Below are positions 34,244-46,019 of a stretch of 64,000 bases of DNA, in pieces (position 1 is the stretch's first letter; the number at the start of each line of letters is the position of its first letter). The DNA comes from Castor canadensis. Lineage: Eukaryota > Chordata > Mammalia > Rodentia > Castoridae. Position numbers and translations under genes: made by a program. The notes beneath the pieces were generated by a model. It was not told the origin of the DNA and did no database searches. It saw only the letters and a list, made by a program, of their open reading frames with translations. The DNA lies in assembly GCF_047511655.1 (NCBI RefSeq), contig NC_133399.1:3661333-3725332 (forward strand). Direction: 5' to 3'.

Positions 34244-35444
34244 TTACTCTCTACTGTCTTGCTTTTTCTTATCCTGTGATTTGGTGCTGCCTGCCTTTTC
34301 ATGGTTAAGTTGGGTGTCACTTTCTGTGTGCAGGATCCCTTGCAGAATCTTTTGTAATGGTGGCTTTGTGGTCACATATTGTTTTAGTTTCTGCTTATCA
34401 TGGAAGACTTTTATTGCTCCATCTATTTTGAATGATAGCTTTGCTGGGTAGAGTATCCTGGGGTTGAAGTTATTTTCATTCAGTGCCCGGAAGATCTCAC
34501 CCCACGCTCTTCTTGCTTTTAATGTTTCTGTTGAGAAGTCTGCTGTGATTTTGATGGGTTTACCTTTGTATGTTACTTGTTTTTTCTCTCTTGCAGCCTT
34601 CAATATTCTTTCCTTAGTTTCTGAACTTGTTGTTTTAATGATGATATGTCGTGGAGTAGTTCTATTTTGATCTGGTCTGTTTGGTGTCCTGGAGGCCTCT
34701 TGCATTTGTATGGGAATCTCTTTCTCTAGATTTGGGAAATTTTCCGTTATTATTTTGTTGAATATACTACGCATTCCCTTTGCTTGCACCTCTTCTCCTT
34801 CTTCGATGCCCATGATTCTCAAGTTTGGTCTTTTGATGGAGTCAGTGAGTTCTTGCATTTTCTTTTCACAGGTCTTGAGTTGTTTAATTAATAGTTCTTC
34901 AGTTTTTCCTTTAATTACCATTTCATCTTCAAGTTCTGAGATTCTGTCTTCTGTTTGTTCTATTCTGCTGGATTGGCCTTCCGTTTTGTTTTGCAGTTCT
35001 GTTTCGTTCTTTTTTCTGAGGTTTTCCATATCCTAGCTGTTTTCTTCTTTATTGTTGTCTATTTTTGTCCTGAGTTCATTTATCCATTTATTCATTGTGT
35101 TCTCTCTTTCACTTTGGTGTTTATACAGTGCTTCTATGGTTTCCTTTATTTCTTCTTTTGCTTTTTCAAATTCTCTATTTTTATTGTCTTGGAATTTCTT
35201 GAGTGTCTCCTGTACATTTTGGTTGACCCTATCCAGTATCATCTCTATAAAATTCTCATTGAGTACTTGTAGTATGTCTTCTTTTAAATTATTCTTGTGG
35301 GCTTCATTGGGTCCTTTGGCATAGTTTATCTTCATTTTGTTGGAGTCTGGATCTGAGTTTCTGTTCTCTTCATTCCCCTCTGGTTCCTGTACTAATTTTT
35401 TGCTGTGGGGAAATGTTTCCCTGTTTTTTCTGTCTTCCTGTCAT
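34244..35444 (-). pseudogene. L1 ORF1 with one stop and a frameshift
   Basis: It starts at the ATG 35,442-35,444 and ends at 34,244 with a lysine-rich tail (KKQDSRE). Near 35,411-35,416 two bases are missing relative to the copy at 1-2,797 ('aaatg' for 'aaactgg'), shifting the frame close to the start. A CAG to TAG change at 35,033-35,035 then stops the coiled coil; the sister copy has CAG there. The RRM-like core (LRIMGIEEGEE) and C-terminal domain (34,244-35,029) are open, and unlike in the sister copy the C-terminus is complete. Expected full length is about 400 residues. Confidence 0.92.
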
Positions 35445-36887
35445 TGTCCTTGGTGTTGTTACTGTCCCTGTACTGTGTGTAATTAAGTATTTTCTAGCTT
35501 GTAATAATAACAATGGTAATATTGAGAATGGAAGAGTGAGCTGAGATGGAAAGCAAGAAGTTAAAGAAAAGGGGAAAACAAATATACAGACAAGAGGGAG
35601 AAAGCAGAACAAGGTATCAGACAAGAGAGTTTCAAAGGTATAAACAGGGAGTGTTAGTGTACTAATCGACAGTAAGCTGAACAGACAATAGAGAGACAGA
35701 GAGAGGATTGAATATCAAAGATAAAAAAAATAAAAAATAATTATATGAAAGTAATATCTATTTATAAAAATGAATTAAAATAAAATGGAAAATAGAAAAT
35801 TAAAAAAAAAAACCAAAAAACTTCCAAGTTTATATGCAATGCAATTTCAGTCTTAATAATTTGGATGTCCGTCTCAATCTCCAGTCCTGGAGTTGGTGCC
35901 TCAGATGTTGTTCTGTAGTTGTCTCATCAAAGGGGATGCATAAAGTAGAACAAAACTACACTCACACTCACACAGAAGAAAAAAAAAAAAAGCCCCACCA
36001 AGTGTCCCCAGTTCAAATGCAATACAGTTTCAGTAAATTTTTCAGCTTGAAGGTGTAATTCGGTTGTTCTCTCATCAAAGGTAGGGAGAAAAAGAAAAAA
36101 AAGCATCTGGAGGCAGTTCTGAGAGTGGTATCTGTAACTGTGGCTTGCCTGCCTGCTGCTCTCAGCCTGTAGCTGGCGGCGTTATTTATGCAGATCTCTG
36201 GGGTGAGCTAGCACTCACCTGGTCCCACAGGCTTTGTTTGCTCAGAGTTCTCCTGTGCAAAGCTACAGGCTTTCCCCTTTCCAAGCACTGGGAAAGGCGA
36301 CACTGCCCCGCGTTGTCAGGCCTGCGTGTTTATTTACAGTTCACGTGGGAAGTGGGTCTTCCCTCCTCTCACAAGCGTCCCCGCTCCTGGTGGCTGGGCA
36401 CGCGCCCCGCTCCCGCCAGAGCCTCTCCGGCCCGCCCGGCTCGTTTATTTACAGTCCCGGGAAGGATTCCCTTCCCCCAATCTTCAGCGCTCAGGGCGCC
36501 CCACCCTCTTTCCAGCGTGTCTTAACTGTTCTTATTGCTTAGTACTCAGTTTCTCTTTTTTTCCCGGGTGGAGGTCAGTCTGTCCAGGGGGCTATGCTGC
36601 TCTGGCCCAGGCTTGTCTGTGGGGGAACCGCGGTACCGCGAAGCTCACCTGGTCCGCGTCTTCCCAAGCCGTATGGGCGCCGGCCACTGGCGGCCCGGGG
36701 GCCTCCTCGGTTCTCCGTTTAACGTGAAGTGGAGATTTTCTGCGCTGGCTGGAGATGTGGAGGAGTCAAAGTTATGCTTTTTCTCAGTGATTTTGCCTGC
36801 AAAGTGTGTCTCCAGTGTCTCTCCAAGATTTCACTATAGGAGGGTCGCTTTCTGCTTCCTACCTCTAGCCGCCATCTTGGAATTCTC
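35445..36887 (-). promoter_or_regulatory. L1 5'UTR (inner, young copy)
   Basis: An A-rich proximal half and a CpG-rich distal half (about 36,280-36,887). Two monomer-like segments start with 'gtttatttacag' near 36,328 and 36,443. It differs from the 1-2,797 copy by a short deletion near 36,258. Promoter role is inferred from the family. Confidence 0.75.
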
Positions 36888-37480
36888 TTTCACAAGTTTT
36901 GAGATGTTTATCTAATATTTGTTTGGTTTTTCCTTTAATTACCATTTCATCTTCGAATTCTAAAATTCTGTCTTCTGTTCATTCTAGTCTGCTTGATTGG
37001 CCGTCCATTTTGTTTTGCATTTCTGTTTTGTTCTTTTTTCTGAGGTTTCCCATATCCTGAATTAGTTCCTCTCTAATATTTTCTTTTTTGCCCTGAGTTC
37101 ATATATCTCTTTATTAATCGTGTTCTTTGTTTCACTTTGGTGTTTATACAGTGCTTCTATTGTTTCTTTTATTTGTTCTTGTGCTTTCTGAAATTCTCTA
37201 TTTTTGTTTTCTTGGAATTTCTTGAGTGTGTCCTGTACATTTTCATTGACCGTATCCAGTATTATCTCTATAAAATTCTCATTGATTACTTTCAGGATTT
37301 CTTTTTTCTGGTTGTTCTTGTGGGCTTCATTGGGTTCTTTGGCATAGTTTATTGTCATTTTGTTGGAGTCTGGATCTGAGTATCTGTTTTCTTCATTTCC
37401 CTCTGGTTCCTGTACTAGTTTATTTCTAGGGGAAACTGGTTTCCCTCTTTTTCCATCTTCCTATCATTGCCCTTGCTATT
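36888..37480 (-). pseudogene. L1 ORF1 N-terminal half of the outer L1
   Basis: The frame 37,062-37,358 gives the coiled-coil part (MTINYAKEPNEAHKNNQ…), which corresponds to KMKINYAKEPNEA of the young copies. The second part of the same ORF1 lies left of the inner L1 (29,532-30,015, with the ARRAWGENFRALNE motif at 29,532-29,732). It is diverged and interrupted. Confidence 0.85.
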
Positions 37481-38700
37481 GTTACTGTCCCTGTACTATA
37501 TGCAATTAAGTGTTTTCTAACTTGTAATAATAACAATGGTGATATCTAGAATGGAAGGGTGAGAGGAGAGGGAAAGCAAAGAAGGTAAAGAAAAAGGGAA
37601 AAACAAACAAATAAACAATTTTTAAAAACCCAAACAAACACCAAAAACAAAAACCAGTGTCAAAGAAATAAACAGGGCGAGATAGTGTACTAATCAACAG
37701 TAAGCTAAACAGTCATTAGAGAGACAGGGAGAGGATTAAAAAAAATCCCCACATTCAAATGCAATAAAGTTTCAGTCTTAATAATTTTTCATGTTAGTCC
37801 CTCATCCTCCAATCCTGGAGATGGTGTCTCAGAAGTAGTTCTGTCATTGTCTCATCAAACAGGAAAAAAAACCCAAAAAACAAAAGAAACAAAAAAACAA
37901 AATATCCCAAGTTCAAATGCTGTACAGTTTCAGTAAGTGTTTCAGCATGAGGTTGTAGTTTAGTCATTGTCTCATCAAAGGAAGAGAAAGGGAAAAAAGA
38001 AAAAGAAAAGGGCCTGGAGACAGTTCTGTGGCACGACTGCCACTGTTACATGTTTTCCCCTCTCCAAGCACACTGGGGAAGGTAGTGCTACACCCGCCTT
38101 CTCCAGTTGGCATTTTATTTACACTTCATGGGTGAAGTGTCCCTTTCCCCCTCTCCAGTGGAACTTTCCTCACACAGTCACTTTTACAAGATTTCCTGCT
38201 CCAAGGTTGCTGGGCGGGTGCTGCCACTCCTGTCTTCTCCGGCCAGCTTGTTTATTTACAGTTCCATGAGGGATTGCCCCTCTCCCTCTCTTAGGTGCTC
38301 AGGGTGCCCTGCCTTCTTTGCTATGTGTCTTTTTTTGTTGTTGTTTATTATTCAGTTTGGTTTTTTTTCTCTTTTTACCCTGGGTGGGGGTCAGTCTGTC
38401 CAGGGGGCTATGCTGATCTGGCCCAGGGTTGTTTGTGGGATTACTGTGTGCCACTTAGCTTACATGGAGGTCTGCGTCTCTTGAGGTGTTAGGAGCTGGC
38501 ATCTGTTAGCACAGGATCCCTCCTGGTTTCTCCATTTAATGTGGATTGGGGATGATATGCACAGGCTGGGGGTATGGGAAGTTGGAATTTTGCCTCTTCT
38601 CGGTTGTTTTTCCTGTAAGGTGTATCACCAGCATCACTCCAAGATTTTACTTTAGGAAGAATGCTTTCTGCTTCCTCCCTCTCTTTGCCATCTTGGAATC

Positions 38701-39066
38701 TCCCTGATGCCACATTAATCAATACCTTTGATAAGGTGTCCTGTGTGCCTTGATGATTCCAGAACTAATGTTTTGTAATTAAGCTTCATTAGCCTTAGGA
38801 AAATTAGCCCACCAAATGTCATTCCTTTTACCTTGCATGAAGAATTGTTAAAGCTTGATTCTTACCTGAGTCTTTTCTTTGTGCTGACCTATTATAATAA
38901 ACACTCTCCTCAGGTAGTCACTCACGTTTCCCATCAGGAATTGCAGTCTTCCTGATCCCAGGTTTCTGTTTTATGTTTTATGTCTATATGTCTCTGTGTG
39001 TCTTATTTCTCATTCCCTACTGCTCTTAGTCAGGCTCATGCAGCATACCCATGCAGGTCATGGGCA
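38701..39066 (+). repeat. ERV 3' LTR, right piece
   Basis: It starts with the right copy of the outer L1 target duplication (38,701-38,712) and follows the 5' LTR to the terminal CA at 39,065-39,066. It contains the polyadenylation signal AATAAA (about 38,896) and a 'tgtatatgtct'-like stretch near 38,985. The two 3' LTR pieces total 580 bp once the 12-bp duplication is counted once. Confidence 0.93.
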
Positions 39067-39072
39067 GTAGTC

Positions 39073-40099
39073 ATATATATTAAAGATGTTATTAAACATG
39101 ATAATTTAACTTTTTTGTACAAGGCTAAATTAAGTTACAAGTCTTAGAGTATGTTAAACTCCTTAGAGCCATAATTACATAGAAGTGATCAATAAGTCAA
39201 TGTGTATTTTTCAATAAAATATAAAAATGTCCATTGTTCACAGTTCATAAGCTAATAAAGTGGTTTATTTTAAGCTGTATCTTGAAGAAAAATTCAGCAA
39301 ACAACTGAAACTTGACAAGGCCTTTTAACAAATGTTTGGTTTGGTTATTTAGCCACTTTATACTGTAAAGTATAAAGAGTTTATACTTTACACTGTAACT
39401 AGTGAACACATTATATTTATACTGTAACTAACATAAACTGTATGAAAATGCAATTCTATCCATCTTTATGTGGTCTTACGCATTGAACATAGGACATTGC
39501 ATGATCCTATGCAGAAGAATAGTAGTAACTATAACAACATCTTAGCAGTAAGAAGAATTGTTTTTAGATTTCAAACATTTTATTTTGGGCTGGTGGACCA
39601 CATCAAGTAGTGGAGAACCTGAATAGCAAGAGTTCAAACCTCAGTTCCACCAAAAATTTCTATTTTCTTTCTGGGAATTGTTTATGGCATTGTGCTATGG
39701 AAATAAAAGTGTATAACTTTGTCTCTCTTTAAGACCACATACTTATTTAAAATATAACCAAGTCAATGAAACTAAAATTTCCACATCAAAAACAAATTAA
39801 TCAAAGAATCCTTACAAGTAACATTACATATCACTAAAACATCACTTGGGAGACTTTGAGGATATAGTAGCACTTGATTGGACTGTTAGTATCCAGCCAT
39901 GAGAAAATAAACCATCAGAAGATATATGAATTGGGGTCATAGTTATCAATTTTTAAAACTTTTAACAAGCCACATTTGTTTGGGGTTGTAAGCAGAAAAA
40001 CTAATTTTTTTGCTGCCGTATCACAATCGGAAGCTGAATCACATATGCAGATTTCAAACATTTGTGATAAAATAAATTGAAGTATCTATACACACTGCA
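39073..40099. other. Mostly unrecognised, with one ID-like SINE
   Basis: AT-rich flank of the ERV. A worn + strand ID-like SINE lies at 39,583-39,660 ('gggctggtggaccacatcaa', 'gagttcaaacctcag'). Near 39,350-39,440 'actgtaa' occurs several times in short direct repeats. No coding signal. Confidence 0.5.
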
Positions 40100-41579
40100 A
40101 ATTTTGCACCCCTCCTGGACAAATCTGTTGGCCTAATAAATGAAGTGAAACTAATCACCCCACATGGTGGAGAAGGGGTGGCAATCCAAAGTGCTAGGGT
40201 TGATTGTACTTCTGTGTGGTAGGGAAACTGAGCCTACACAGCTTAGAGAAAGTGAAAGTGCATTCAAACACCTCAGAGAAGCTTGTAGTGAGCTGAAAGT
40301 AACTGCCTTTACAGAGAAGAGTTTTTGTATCAAATAGCTGAACTCCAGCTCTCAGGGACTGTTCATTGCTGATACATCAACTCCTTGTGGGACCACTTCA
40401 GAGAATCTACCTATTCAAACAAGCTGAATCTGACTGGCCAAATGCTCAAGAGGAGCCTGGGCTTAAACATCCTGAGTGGAACTGCCCAAAACCTGTCAGG
40501 TAGAGAAGGGCACAACAAATTGCAACCCAACTGAACATATCTATCCTAAGGAGAGGCAGAGACCCAGAGAAATTCTTGTCTAAAGATACAGCAATCAGAA
40601 TGGCAGCAGCCATCTGAAACATGAGGATTAGAAATTGGGCAAGAGCACCCAATATACTCATTTAACTCAGAGGAAACCCATTCCTCTAAGCAAGAAGGAA
40701 GACAAAATTTCAGATCTTGAAGACAAAATAAATGTTAAAGAAAACACAAGAATAGTTACAGAAAAGACTGAAGAGTTGTAAAAGTAATATTCAAGAACTG
40801 TGCAACTCCATCAATAGACAAAACATGGGAATCATGGGCATCAAAGAAGGAGAAGAGGTGCAAGACAAGAGTATAGGAAACATAATCAACAAAATAATAG
40901 CAGGAAACTTCCCAAATCTCAATAAGGTGATGTCTGTAAGTACAGAAAGGCTCTAGGGCAATAAACAGACATGACTGAAGTAGAAATTCTCCACAGATTA
41001 TTATAGGTAAAACAAGTAGCACAGAGAACAAGGAAAGAATACTGAAGGCTGTAACAGAGAATAATCAAATAACATATAAATGTAAACCCATGAAAACAGT
41101 GGGAGATTTTTCAACAGAAACATTAAAAAAGGATAAGGCATTGAGAGAGGTATTTCAAGTGCTGAAAGAAAAGAATTTTAAGCCATGCTCATGAATTGGC
41201 CAATAAATCTATTATTCATAATTGAAGGAGAAAGAAAAACTTGCCATGATAAACAGAAACTAAAACAATACATGACCACTAAACCAGTACCCCAGAAGAT
41301 ACTCAGAGGAATCTTATACAAAGATAGTGAAAATAAACATGGCCATGGAAGAATGGGAATTATTAAATCTCAAGAGAAGAGCAGACAATTAATTAGACAA
41401 TAATCAATTGAACATACACAAACCTTTTCACAACATAATCAACTAAATGGCAGGAATTGCCATGTACTTCTCAATGTTAGCATTCAATTTTAGTGGCCTC
41501 AACTCCTCCATTGAAAGACACTGATTGGCATGCTGGACTTAAAAGGAAGACCCAACACTTTGTTGTTTAAGGGAACCCA

Positions 41580-41672
41580 GCTCAGAGGCTGGCAGAGTGT
41601 CTCAAGTGGTAGAATGCCTGCCTAGCAAGTGTGAGGTCCTGATTCAAACTCCAGTGCAGCCAAAAAAAGGAA
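41580..41672 (+). repeat. ID-like SINE in the L1 endonuclease region
   Basis: It reads 'gtctcaagtggtagaatgcc', then 'tgcctagcaagtgtgaggtc', then 'caaactccagtgcagcc' and an A-rich tail. It is one of the better-preserved tRNA-derived SINEs here. Confidence 0.8.
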
Positions 41673-42617
41673 AGTTACCCACTTCTCACAGACAGAAAAA
41701 AAACACTGGCTTATGGTGAATGGGGTGGGAAAAGATTTACCAAGATAATCCCACAAAACAGGCAACAGTAGCTACACTTAAATTAGTCAGAAGAGAGTAA
41801 GAAAGCCACTTCATACTTATAAAAGTAGCAATATATCAAGAGGAAAAAACAAATTTTAACTAATATGTGCCAATGTTACTGTACACAACTTCATTAAACA
41901 TACACTACTGGATTTAAAAACACAGATACACCCCAACATAGTGATAGTGGGAGACTTCAGTAATCCACTATCATCAATAGATAGGTCAAAAGTCAACAAA
42001 GAATCTTTAGAATTGAGTAACTCCCTCTATCAAATGGATCTGACAAATATCTGCAGAATAATGCATCCTGCAACAACATAATATACCGTCTCAGCTGCCC
42101 ATAAACTTCCTCCACAATAGATATTTTAGGTCATAAAGTACATCTTAACAAATACCAGAAAATTGAAATAACCCTCCATATATGGTCTGGCCACAATAAA
42201 TTAACACTAGAACTCAACAACAAAACAAACAGCAACTTGGGACTGAATAACACATTGCTCTATGACCAGTGGGTCATCAAAGAAATAAGGGAGGAAATCA
42301 AAAAAATTCCTGGAATTTAATGAAAATGAAAGTACAACTACCAGAACCTATGGGATACAGCAAAGCCATTGCTAAGGAGAAAGTTAATAGCCATGAAAGC
42401 ATATATTAAAAACACAGAATGATCTCAAATAAAATACCTAATGTTGCAATTCAAAAAAACAAAATACTTCCAAATAAAGTTACCAAAGGAAATGAAAGAC
42501 CTCTACATTGAAAAGAATAAACCATAGAAGAAAGAAATCAAGGAAGATCACAGAGGGTGGAAAGATCTCCAATTCCCATGAATTGGTAGAATCAATATTG
42601 TGAAAATGACTATATTA

Positions 42618-43435
42618 GAAATATACTTTGACCATGGCCACAGAATCCTCTTGTGTAATACAAAACCATTCACTTCTTTATATTGTTTCAGGAAATATCT
42701 GAGCCTGTTGGGCCTGGGGACCTTCACTGTGGCTTTACAAGCCAAAACACTTCCTGATAAATTAATCGAAGCTAAATTCATCATGCTTAGCCTGGTGAAG
42801 TCCCCTGCAGGTCTGGGTCATATTTATTCCTGTCTGCCACAGATCCAAGGGACTGAGCATGGTAACTAGGGAGATCTTCTCCATACTGTATGCAGGTGTG
42901 GGGATCTTGGGATATATTATTGCCCCTAAGTGCTACATTATTTTGTTAAGTCTATGTATTTACTCTCCATATGGGTTCTGAGATAAAACACATTCTGGGA
43001 GCAATAACCCTAGTTGTGTTTTAACCCATATGTTTCTGAATATACATGAGGTTGAAAGTATAACTACACTATTCTAACAGTCTAATTTCAGATTGACACA
43101 TAAGACTTACTTATTAAACTTTATTTCCTTTTCTAATAGAATTAGCCATACAACCTGCAATCAATAACATTTCAAACTTAATGGTCCTTCTGGATGTTTT
43201 TTCATATTCTCAAATTTAATCTTCCAACAAAGCTGTCTTGGATAATTGCATTTGTAGTATTTACTTCTATGATGTCTCTCAATAGGTTATTTCAATTGCT
43301 TATTTTAACCTGATAGACACAAGTACAGCTTCCTTCCTTTCATCTATTTCTGGATATTCAAATGATGTATGAGTATTTATTCCTGTCTGCCACAGATCCA
43401 AGGGACTGAGCATGGTAACTAGGGAGATCTTCTTT
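42618..43435 (+). pseudogene. Vmn2r: V2R last-exon fragment inserted in an L1
   Basis: The insert starts abruptly in V2R transmembrane sequence (FDHGHRILLCNT, corresponding to SEHGHIIILCN of the copy at 16,262) and continues with GLGTFTVALQAKTLPDKLIEAKF, cut-down later helices, and 'cccctaagtgctacatta' (the CPKCYII-type C-terminus) near 42,925. The 3' flank is alignable with that of the 16,262 copy to about 43,260. Its last 60 bp (43,374-43,433) are an exact second copy of 42,821-42,880. The 8-bp repeat 'ctatatta' flanks the insert (42,610-42,617 and 43,436-43,443) and occurs once in the rebuilt L1 target. Stops and indels make it non-functional. Confidence 0.85.
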
Positions 43436-43575
43436 CTATATTACCAAAACCAATCTACAGGCTCAATGTAATCACCATCAAAATTCCAATAACATTAATG
43501 ACAGAGATGGAAAATTCAACCCTAAAATTCATAAGGAAGCACAAAAGACCACATAACAAAATTCATCCTTAATAC

Positions 43576-46019
43576 AAGGTCAGGGAATATGGTCTGTAGC
43601 ATGACATTTGCATTGAGTTATAAATTTACATCCAGAAATTGGAGACCATCTTTTCATTAGGTTTGTTGTTCCCTCTTCTTTCCCCAGCTACATATAGGTT
43701 GAAAAAGGCTTAATATTCTCCACAAAAATCTCCAAATTAAAATCAGTTCCCCAACAATTTTATCTGTCTTCTCAAATATTCCAGTGGACTTCTTGCACTT
43801 GGATCCTAGAGAACTCTTGAAACCAAGGACACCAACTTATATCAACTACTTTTTCTGTTAATCTCTTCTATACTGAAATGAGATTATATAGACCCTGTTG
43901 TTTTTCATTGTTTTCTGTTTGGTTCAAAGTTTCATGAGCCTGGTCATTTGTAACTGAAAGACTGGTTTAACATAACAAAATATTTCTTTCTCCTGGAAAA
44001 TAGGAATTCACAATCAAGATTTCAACTGGCCTGTGCATCCTCTAAGGCTCTGGATAGAAATTTTCCTATGTATTCTTAGCATGTGGTGATGACACTCAAT
44101 TTGGTAGTGCTTGTATTGCAGCTGCATCACTACATTCATGGTCCCTGCAACTTGGTGTAGTAGTCCTCATTCTATGGGACTCAGATCATATGGGATTAAT
44201 TATAATTTGATGATACCTTGCAATCTATCTACTTCCAAATAAGAACATACTCCAGGTATGAGAAGTTACGAGTTTAATATGTGCTTTGTGAAATCACAAA
44301 TCAAATTATAGCAATATGGTTTCTCCAAGTTATAGGAAGTGTACTTGCTTGTGTCAGGTAATATGTTTATACAGTCGTTGCAGGAGGTCAAAAATGATTG
44401 GCTATGCATCCTGTATTTTCTTGTGCATCTTGTGCACTCAATAGACTTGTGATATCTTAATTATTGTTATTTAGTTTATTAAAACTGGTACATAAAAAGT
44501 TTTAATATATTAAGATATAACCAATATAAAAGTAAAAATAAACACATTGAATAATGTTGTATGTGCTCATAGAAAAAGTTTGAAATTTGTTGTTTTTGTT
44601 ATACTCAAAGAACTTCTCTCTTTTGATGAGATAAATTTGCAATGTGTAGTAATGTTGTGAGACCAGGGGCTATCTGAGTAGAAATTGTGTTTTTCTTAAA
44701 ATAAGCAGACTCTATTCAGAGACATACTAAGTTTCAGAAACATGTCATTATTAAGTAAAGTCCATAAATTATATTATGATTCATGTTTTGTTGCATATTA
44801 TATGAGTATAGGCTAATATATAACATCATTACTGTACAGAATAGTTTCACTGCCCTGAAATTTCACTGTCTTCCAGAGCTATAGAGGTCTGCTCATCTGC
44901 CCTCATCCAAAATATCTTAGTGGTAAGAGAGATAGGGTTGTGTTTATGTCATTTTATTATGTTTGGGATTTCCCACAGAGCCTCATATCCTTGGATGACA
45001 AATAAGAGAAAAATCCAATGTTGTGGATGTAGCAATGGAATATATATATGTGTGTCTGTGTATACAATGATTCTTATTCACAGATAAAACTAAGTCTATT
45101 TGTAGATGTTTTTCATGTATATTTCTTTGGTTAACAAGCAAAATCCTGTGATGGGAGGCCAACTAATCCTCAGATTCAGATTCATCTTCTCCTTGACTCA
45201 CCTGGTAATAAGTTCATAAGTCTCCTTATCAAATGCAATCACAAAGAACATTCTTCTTAAGGTACATCTTGGTAGGATATTTCAAATACCTTTCAGAGAA
45301 CTATTTTACAGAAACAACTGAGGTTCTTTTTTTGAAATGTTCAATGTGAACAACATTCCCTAGATTATCAGTTTTTCCATTGACTTTAATTTTCTCTAGA
45401 AGAAATAGTTCCTATTTTAAAACAGAAAATATGAAAAAATTAAGGATAAAACAGTAGATATTCATGAGGAAATGTACCAAAATTTCCAAAATCAAAAGTT
45501 CCACCTTTTACTAGTTGAACTCTTAGGTTTCTTGTCTTTTGGCACCATCTTGTCATCCAGCAGTGTATTCCAAGAATTCATAATTATATGTTGATAAATA
45601 TATTCAGTATGGCTAACAGAAGATACAAGTAGTGAATAAGGTCAAAATTAAGAATGTAAAGATGCAATGTTGTTTCTGTATTGACTTTGATTGAATCAGA
45701 GTGATAGAGTAAATTAAAGAGCAATTTGCATTTCTAGCCCTATCTCTCTGGGAAGAAGGAAAGCCAAAGCCTCCACCACAAAGTAAACTAGGTGATCTTT
45801 GTGATGGACCGGTAGACCTAGTTGTGGAACAAGCCCAAGTATCCCTCAAGCCTTAAGTCCAGTAAAGGAATTTGGTTGGACAGTGACTACCTAGCATGAC
45901 AGGATAGCTATGTACAATATAATCTTTCACTTACCATAGCTTGGAGAGCAGTGGTGAGATACCATCTTGATAAATGAACCCTTTTGAAGATTGCAATACT
46001 CCTGGGACTTGAAAACAAG
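43576..46019. other. No gene recognised
   Basis: AT-rich, unique-looking DNA with no frame above about 80 codons. A short 'atatatatatgtgtgt' microsatellite lies near 45,042. No SINE or LINE that I can name with confidence. Confidence 0.5.

Larger units (their letters stand above)
30016..36887 (-). mobile_element. Young full-length L1 (inner), about 6.9 kb
   Basis: Right to left it has a GC-rich 5'UTR (35,445-36,887), ORF1 (34,244-35,444), a 50-bp spacer, ORF2 (30,508-34,193) and a 3'UTR with C-rich tract (30,070-30,130) and T run. The 13-bp repeat 'tttcacaagtttt' flanks it (30,003-30,015 and 36,888-36,900), and the host L1 ORF1 is continuous across the site. It is close to identical to the copy at 1-2,797. 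ORF1 and the endonuclease part of ORF2 are damaged, so it is probably not self-sufficient. Confidence 0.96.
26238..38700 (-). mobile_element. Outer L1 in the 3' LTR, itself split by an inner L1
   Basis: The left part (26,238-30,015) runs from the 3' T run and C-rich tract (26,295-26,360) through ORF2 into the middle of ORF1. The right part (36,888-38,700) holds the rest of ORF1 and the 5'UTR, ending 'gccatcttggaatc'. The flanks are 'tctctgatggca' (26,226) and 'tccctgatgcca' (38,701), a 12-bp target duplication with two differences. ORF2 has two sizeable internal deletions: at about 28,068 (thumb to palm, roughly 0.5 kb) and at about 28,780 (linker to endonuclease, roughly 0.7 kb). ORF1 and ORF2 are both dead. 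Confidence 0.93.
18415..39066 (+). mobile_element. Betaretrovirus-like ERV provirus, interrupted by three L1s
   Basis: The order is 5' LTR (18,415-18,993), tRNA-Lys-type primer-binding site (18,996-19,013), a non-coding front half, a pol remnant (about 21,230-24,065), env (about 24,169-25,990), a polypurine tract (25,991-26,011) and the 3' LTR in two pieces (26,012-26,237 and 38,701-39,066). The bases flanking the provirus are 'gtattc' (18,409-18,414) and 'gtagtc' (39,067-39,072), a 6-bp target duplication with one change; 6 bp is the size used by betaretroviruses. The two LTRs match in length (579 and 580 bp after removing the L1) but differ at many bases, so it is not recent. No protein of this element is intact. 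Confidence 0.92.
40100..43575 (+). mobile_element. Old + strand L1, with V2R fragment inside
   Basis: A probable 5'UTR occupies 40,100-40,680. ORF1 remnants follow (RQNMGIMGIKEGEEVQ at about 40,800; DKQKLKQYMTTKPVPQKIL at 41,230-41,310), then the ORF2 endonuclease (start near 41,446; VGDFSNPLSSIDR at about 41,948), then a deletion to the RT thumb (KEIKEDH…IGRINIVKM, 42,480-42,610). The L1 resumes at 43,436 ([25 protein letters not shown]) and fades near 43,575. Between 42,618 and 43,435 non-L1, V2R-derived sequence is inserted. All frames are broken. Confidence 0.85.
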
